A stretch of 64,000 nt of DNA from Methanocorpusculum petauri. GTDB lineage: Archaea; Halobacteriota; Methanomicrobia; Methanomicrobiales; Methanocorpusculaceae. Shown one piece after another: positions 61,389 through 64,000 of this stretch; positions within the stretch are counted from its first letter, which is position 1, and each line of letters opens with the position of its first letter. Both the position numbers and the translations under genes were made by a program. The notes beneath the pieces are model-generated. The model was not told the DNA's origin. It did no database searches and worked only from the letters and a program-made list of their open reading frames with translations. The stretch spans positions 1 to 64,000 of the forward strand of contig NZ_JAPTGB010000013.1 of the NCBI RefSeq assembly GCF_026891975.1, given 5' to 3'.

Positions 61389-62011
61389 TGAGCGGGCGTG
61401 ATGCGGGAGTGTCGGAGGTGATCAGTTTTGTGGTGATTCTTGCGATGCTGATTCTTGCGTTCAGTATCTGGGCGTTGTATGCGATTCCGGCGGGGGGAGA
61501 GCAAATGGAGGAGATTCATACGGCGAAGATTCAGATGGAGTTTTCGGAGTTTAAGTCGGGGGTGGAGAATGTATGGATTGCAAATTCGACAGGCGTGGTG
61601 CGGGAGAGTGTGTTTCTGCTGGGGCCGGATGCGGCGGACAGCGGGATGGAGCTTTTGTCGTTTCCGATTACGCGGGCTGCGGGGACGCTGAGCGTGAGCG
61701 CCGGAGATAGCGCGATGGAGAACGATGGAACGTACTGCTATGCGGAGGTGACGTACCGCGGTACGAATGCGTACACGGACAATGTGTATCTGCACTATTC
61801 TGGCAAAAATAATTCGCTGCGTGCGTTCGGGCCTGCGGGGAATGTGCTGTACACGCTGCCGGGTTCGGATCAGTTCCGGGTTGTGGTGCCGGAGGGTACG
61901 AAGTCGGAGGTGTCGGGGAATGGCCGTGCGGTGATTGAGTACCGGCTGGTGGATGTGATTCCGGGTGGGGATAATGTGTCTTATTGTGTGTTTGATATGG
62001 GGGTGCGGTGA
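61385..62011 (+). CDS. Type IV pilin-like protein 2
   Basis: The 208-aa protein begins MMSGRDAGVSEVISFVVILAML: a prepilin leader with DAGVSEVI and a hydrophobic helix, followed by a mostly beta head with HYSGKN and two Cys. It starts in an overlap with pilin 1 and ends in an overlap with pilin 3. No prepilin peptidase or assembly ATPase lies in the window. Confidence 0.82.
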   Translation: MMSGRDAGVSEVISFVVILAMLILAFSIWALYAIPAGGEQMEEIHTAKIQMEFSEFKSGVENVWIANSTGVVRESVFLLGPDAADSGMELLSFPITRAAGTLSVSAGDSAMENDGTYCYAEVTYRGTNAYTDNVYLHYSGKNNSLRAFGPAGNVLYTLPGSDQFRVVVPEGTKSEVSGNGRAVIEYRLVDVIPGGDNVSYCVFDMGVR

Positions 62012-62895
62012 TGCGGCGCGATTGTGATACGGCTTCGTCGGTTGTGATCGGGTTTGTGGTTCTTCTGATGCTGATTGCGCTTGCGATCGGTATCTGGGCG
62101 CTGATCAGTCTGCCGGGTGAGCTGAAGGAGGCGGAGAGTTCGCATGCGATTGCGTTGTCGAATGCGTTTCTGGATATGAAGTTGTCGATGGATAAGGTGC
62201 GGGTGAGTGAGAAGGTGAATCTTTCCGGCGCACGGTTTTCGATGCTGATGCCGGGAAGTTCGGGAATGGCGGGGACGACGATCGGGTTTGAGAAAGAGGT
62301 CGGGGTGCTGCGGATGGAGTGGTCGGGTGGGAACAGTGGTTTTCCTCTGAGTCCCCCTCTGGGAGACAATGGAAAGAGTGTTGATCGGATTTTTGCGCAG
62401 GTTGGCGGGACACGTGGGACTACGAGCATTGGGTACGAGGGCGGCGGTGTGTTCCGGAGCGATAACGGGAATGCGGTGTGGCTGACGCCCGGACTTCTTG
62501 AGGTCTATCCGGATGAGTTGGACAATGCAACCACCCGTGTGGATTTGGTAGTGGTGAATCTGACCGGGGATGCTGCTGTCAGCAGTAACTGGGGTGTGCC
62601 GCTGGACTGCGTGTTTGTTGAGCGTAAAGATACTCAGGTCGGGCCGGAGAACAGGACACTGACAATTTCTTTCTCCGGCAAGGATGCGGACCAGATACGT
62701 TTGTGGTATGCATTGTTCTATGAGGCGAAGATCCGCTATGGGAAGTATAATAATTCACTTGAGAATATGGTAACGGCAGAGATTAACTCGGACTGGACCA
62801 CACTGAAGATCACGGGAAGCGATGAGATGCGGGTGAAGGTCTCTATCCGCGAGGCGACATATGATGTATCACTGGTGAACCGCTATGAAAGCTGA
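62011..62895 (+). CDS. Type IV pilin-like protein 3
   Basis: I choose the ATG at 62011, which overlaps the TGA of pilin 2 (TGATG); a GTG at 62008 is also in frame. The 294-aa product begins MRRDCDTASSVVIGFVVLLML and has the longest head of the set, with an N-terminal helix extending past residue 60 and a beta region. It overlaps pilin 4 by 11 bases. Confidence 0.8.
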   Translation: MRRDCDTASSVVIGFVVLLMLIALAIGIWALISLPGELKEAESSHAIALSNAFLDMKLSMDKVRVSEKVNLSGARFSMLMPGSSGMAGTTIGFEKEVGVLRMEWSGGNSGFPLSPPLGDNGKSVDRIFAQVGGTRGTTSIGYEGGGVFRSDNGNAVWLTPGLLEVYPDELDNATTRVDLVVVNLTGDAAVSSNWGVPLDCVFVERKDTQVGPENRTLTISFSGKDADQIRLWYALFYEAKIRYGKYNNSLENMVTAEINSDWTTLKITGSDEMRVKVSIREATYDVSLVNRYES

Positions 62896-63790
62896 TGAGG
62901 GTGTTGCTCCGGTTGTGGCGATTGCGCTGCTGATTGGTCTGGTGGCGATAGCGGGAGCGCTCATCGGCCTTTCGATGTTTGCGGCGCTGGAGAGTGCGGC
63001 GGGAACGCCGCCGGATGTGCGATTTCAGGTGTCGGCGGACGGACAAAGTCTGTATCATGCGGGCGGGGATGTGCTGCCGCTGAAAAATCTGGTGTTTTAC
63101 GATACAGCGAAAAAAGAGAATGTGGAGGTGAGGCTGATAAAGAGCGGGAGCAGTACGGGTTCATCTCCTGCTGAGACGGATGTGTGGGCAACGGGAGATA
63201 AAATCCAGTTTGATGCGGGGATACTGAACGTTCTGTCAATTGTCGGACTGGACAGCAGAAACCGTCCGTCCCTGCTGTACATGGGCGCAAAGGCGATGGT
63301 GCTGCCGGTCGGGGATATGGTGCCGGATGAGTGGATAGTAACACCACCAAAACCATCGGCAGTACCAACAGTAGTACCAACGCCACCGCCGACTGTAATA
63401 GGCGAGAATATCGAGAATATCTTCCATCCCAACCACGCTGAATTCACATTTGGCAGTGGTGACGCCATGATAAATTTAGTAGAGAAAATTAGAAAACAGA
63501 ACTTATATCAGGACTATCCCTTGCCAGAAGGAGGCACCCCTGTAGAATTTATGGCACACTGGGCAAATTATGAGTGGACTAAGATTACGGTGACTGTGTA
63601 CAACAACGAAACAGGAGGGACGGTATATACAGATCAGAAATTAGTAGAGAAAAAAGAGATGGATACGATTACTATTCCTCATAATGATCTGAAAAAAGGA
63701 TATGTTTGTTATGTGACGATCGAGATTTGGAAGGACAAAGAAAGGACGAAAATGGTCGCACGTCAGACAGTAGTAATTACCTTTACCTGA
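62885..63790 (+). CDS. Type IV pilin-like protein 4, chimeric composition
   Basis: The 301-aa product begins MKADEGVAPVVAIALLIGLVA, a prepilin form with DEGVAPV. Residues 1-150 are encoded with strong G/C at third positions like pilins 1-3. A Pro/Thr/Val linker (about 152-176) follows, and from about 63400 the codons turn A/T-rich to the end (NIENIFHPNHAEF to VVITFT), a beta domain with several Lys and Tyr. The join suggests that a new tip domain was attached to a pilin stem. Confidence 0.78.
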   Translation: MKADEGVAPVVAIALLIGLVAIAGALIGLSMFAALESAAGTPPDVRFQVSADGQSLYHAGGDVLPLKNLVFYDTAKKENVEVRLIKSGSSTGSSPAETDVWATGDKIQFDAGILNVLSIVGLDSRNRPSLLYMGAKAMVLPVGDMVPDEWIVTPPKPSAVPTVVPTPPPTVIGENIENIFHPNHAEFTFGSGDAMINLVEKIRKQNLYQDYPLPEGGTPVEFMAHWANYEWTKITVTVYNNETGGTVYTDQKLVEKKEMDTITIPHNDLKKGYVCYVTIEIWKDKERTKMVARQTVVITFT

Positions 63791-64000
63791 AGCACCATTC
63801 AATTTATTCCAACGTAAATGTCACAAAAACCATCAATACGTTCCAGAATTGATGAGCGGGGATATGTTAATCCTCTCACTCTTTTTTCCGTGGTTTCTCT
63901 GGGCAAAACCAAAGTCAAAACTTTTTTTCTTCCGATAATTTTTGATCATACAGGAAGAGACGCTTCAGGCGTTGGGAACAAAGCCCCCGCCTCACACCGT
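63791..64000. other. Sequence after the pilin operon
   Basis: No gene is seen in the last 210 bases. A T-run near 63921-63929 may end transcription. GACGC-TTCAG-GCGTT near 63959 is a small hairpin. The last bases CTCACACCG resemble the reverse complement of part of the 19-bp direct repeat, but the window ends here. Confidence 0.4.

Overview
The window is chromosomal DNA of a methanogenic euryarchaeon, most likely Methanomicrobiales and close to Methanocorpusculum (inference from gene content; no search was run). The evidence is archaeal information-processing genes (TFB, Gar1, SRP19, S8e, S6e, aIF5B), methanogen genes (MfnA tyrosine decarboxylase for methanofuran, HypB, a tungstate/molybdate transporter with two MoeA proteins), archaeal type IV pilins, and large secreted surface proteins. 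Many starts sit about 25-35 bp behind an archaeal TATA box, or overlap the previous stop as ATGA or GTGA.

Layout. 1-3091: a large surface protein on the minus strand, cut by the window edge. 3092-6900: an accessory patch next to tRNA-Ala. It holds a 270-bp MITE-like element, a composite repeat (43-45 bp hairpin units, inverted modules, and a stem-loop present in opposite orientations), a duplicated and broken zinc-ribbon gene, and a chain of small overlapping unknown genes. 6913-15157: housekeeping genes (tRNA-Ala, TFB, Gar1, PHP protein, SRP19, HypB, S8e, two archaeal unknowns, S6e, aIF5B, tRNA-His). 15737-20713: a 1658-residue surface protein with GLUG motifs, ten InlB-like repeats and a Thr/Pro stalk. 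20945-27117: HxlR regulator, a MarR-controlled ABC exporter pair, and hybrid cluster protein. 27149-32536: a GyrI-like protein, an AT-rich island bounded by a 19-bp perfect direct repeat and carrying a sugar-type methyltransferase, a second methyltransferase, cyclophilin, and a partly decayed tandem duplication of unknown genes.

32640-35652: thioesterase, radical SAM/SPASM enzyme, VOC protein and SDR. 35861-44003: an eight-gene importer operon of the nickel/peptide class in which a binding-protein plus methyltransferase pair is present twice ahead of one set of permeases and ATPases. 44261-53813: transglutaminase-like lipoprotein, tRNA-Val, MFS transporter, SerA, PpsA, MfnA, YkgJ-type cysteine-cluster protein and a TrmO-like protein. 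53925-60226: metal oxyanion and cofactor genes (molbindin; a ModABC/WtpABC operon with a second TrmO-like gene inside it; divergent MoeA and a MoeA with a shortened PBP-like tail). 60600-63790: four overlapping type IV pilin-like genes, the last with an abrupt change of base composition.

The most unusual items are the composite repeat with the flipped stem-loop (4731-5800), the duplicated binding-protein/methyltransferase cassette in the importer operon (35861-40537), and the direct-repeat-bounded island (27820-29505). No CRISPR array, complete transposase or rRNA gene was seen.
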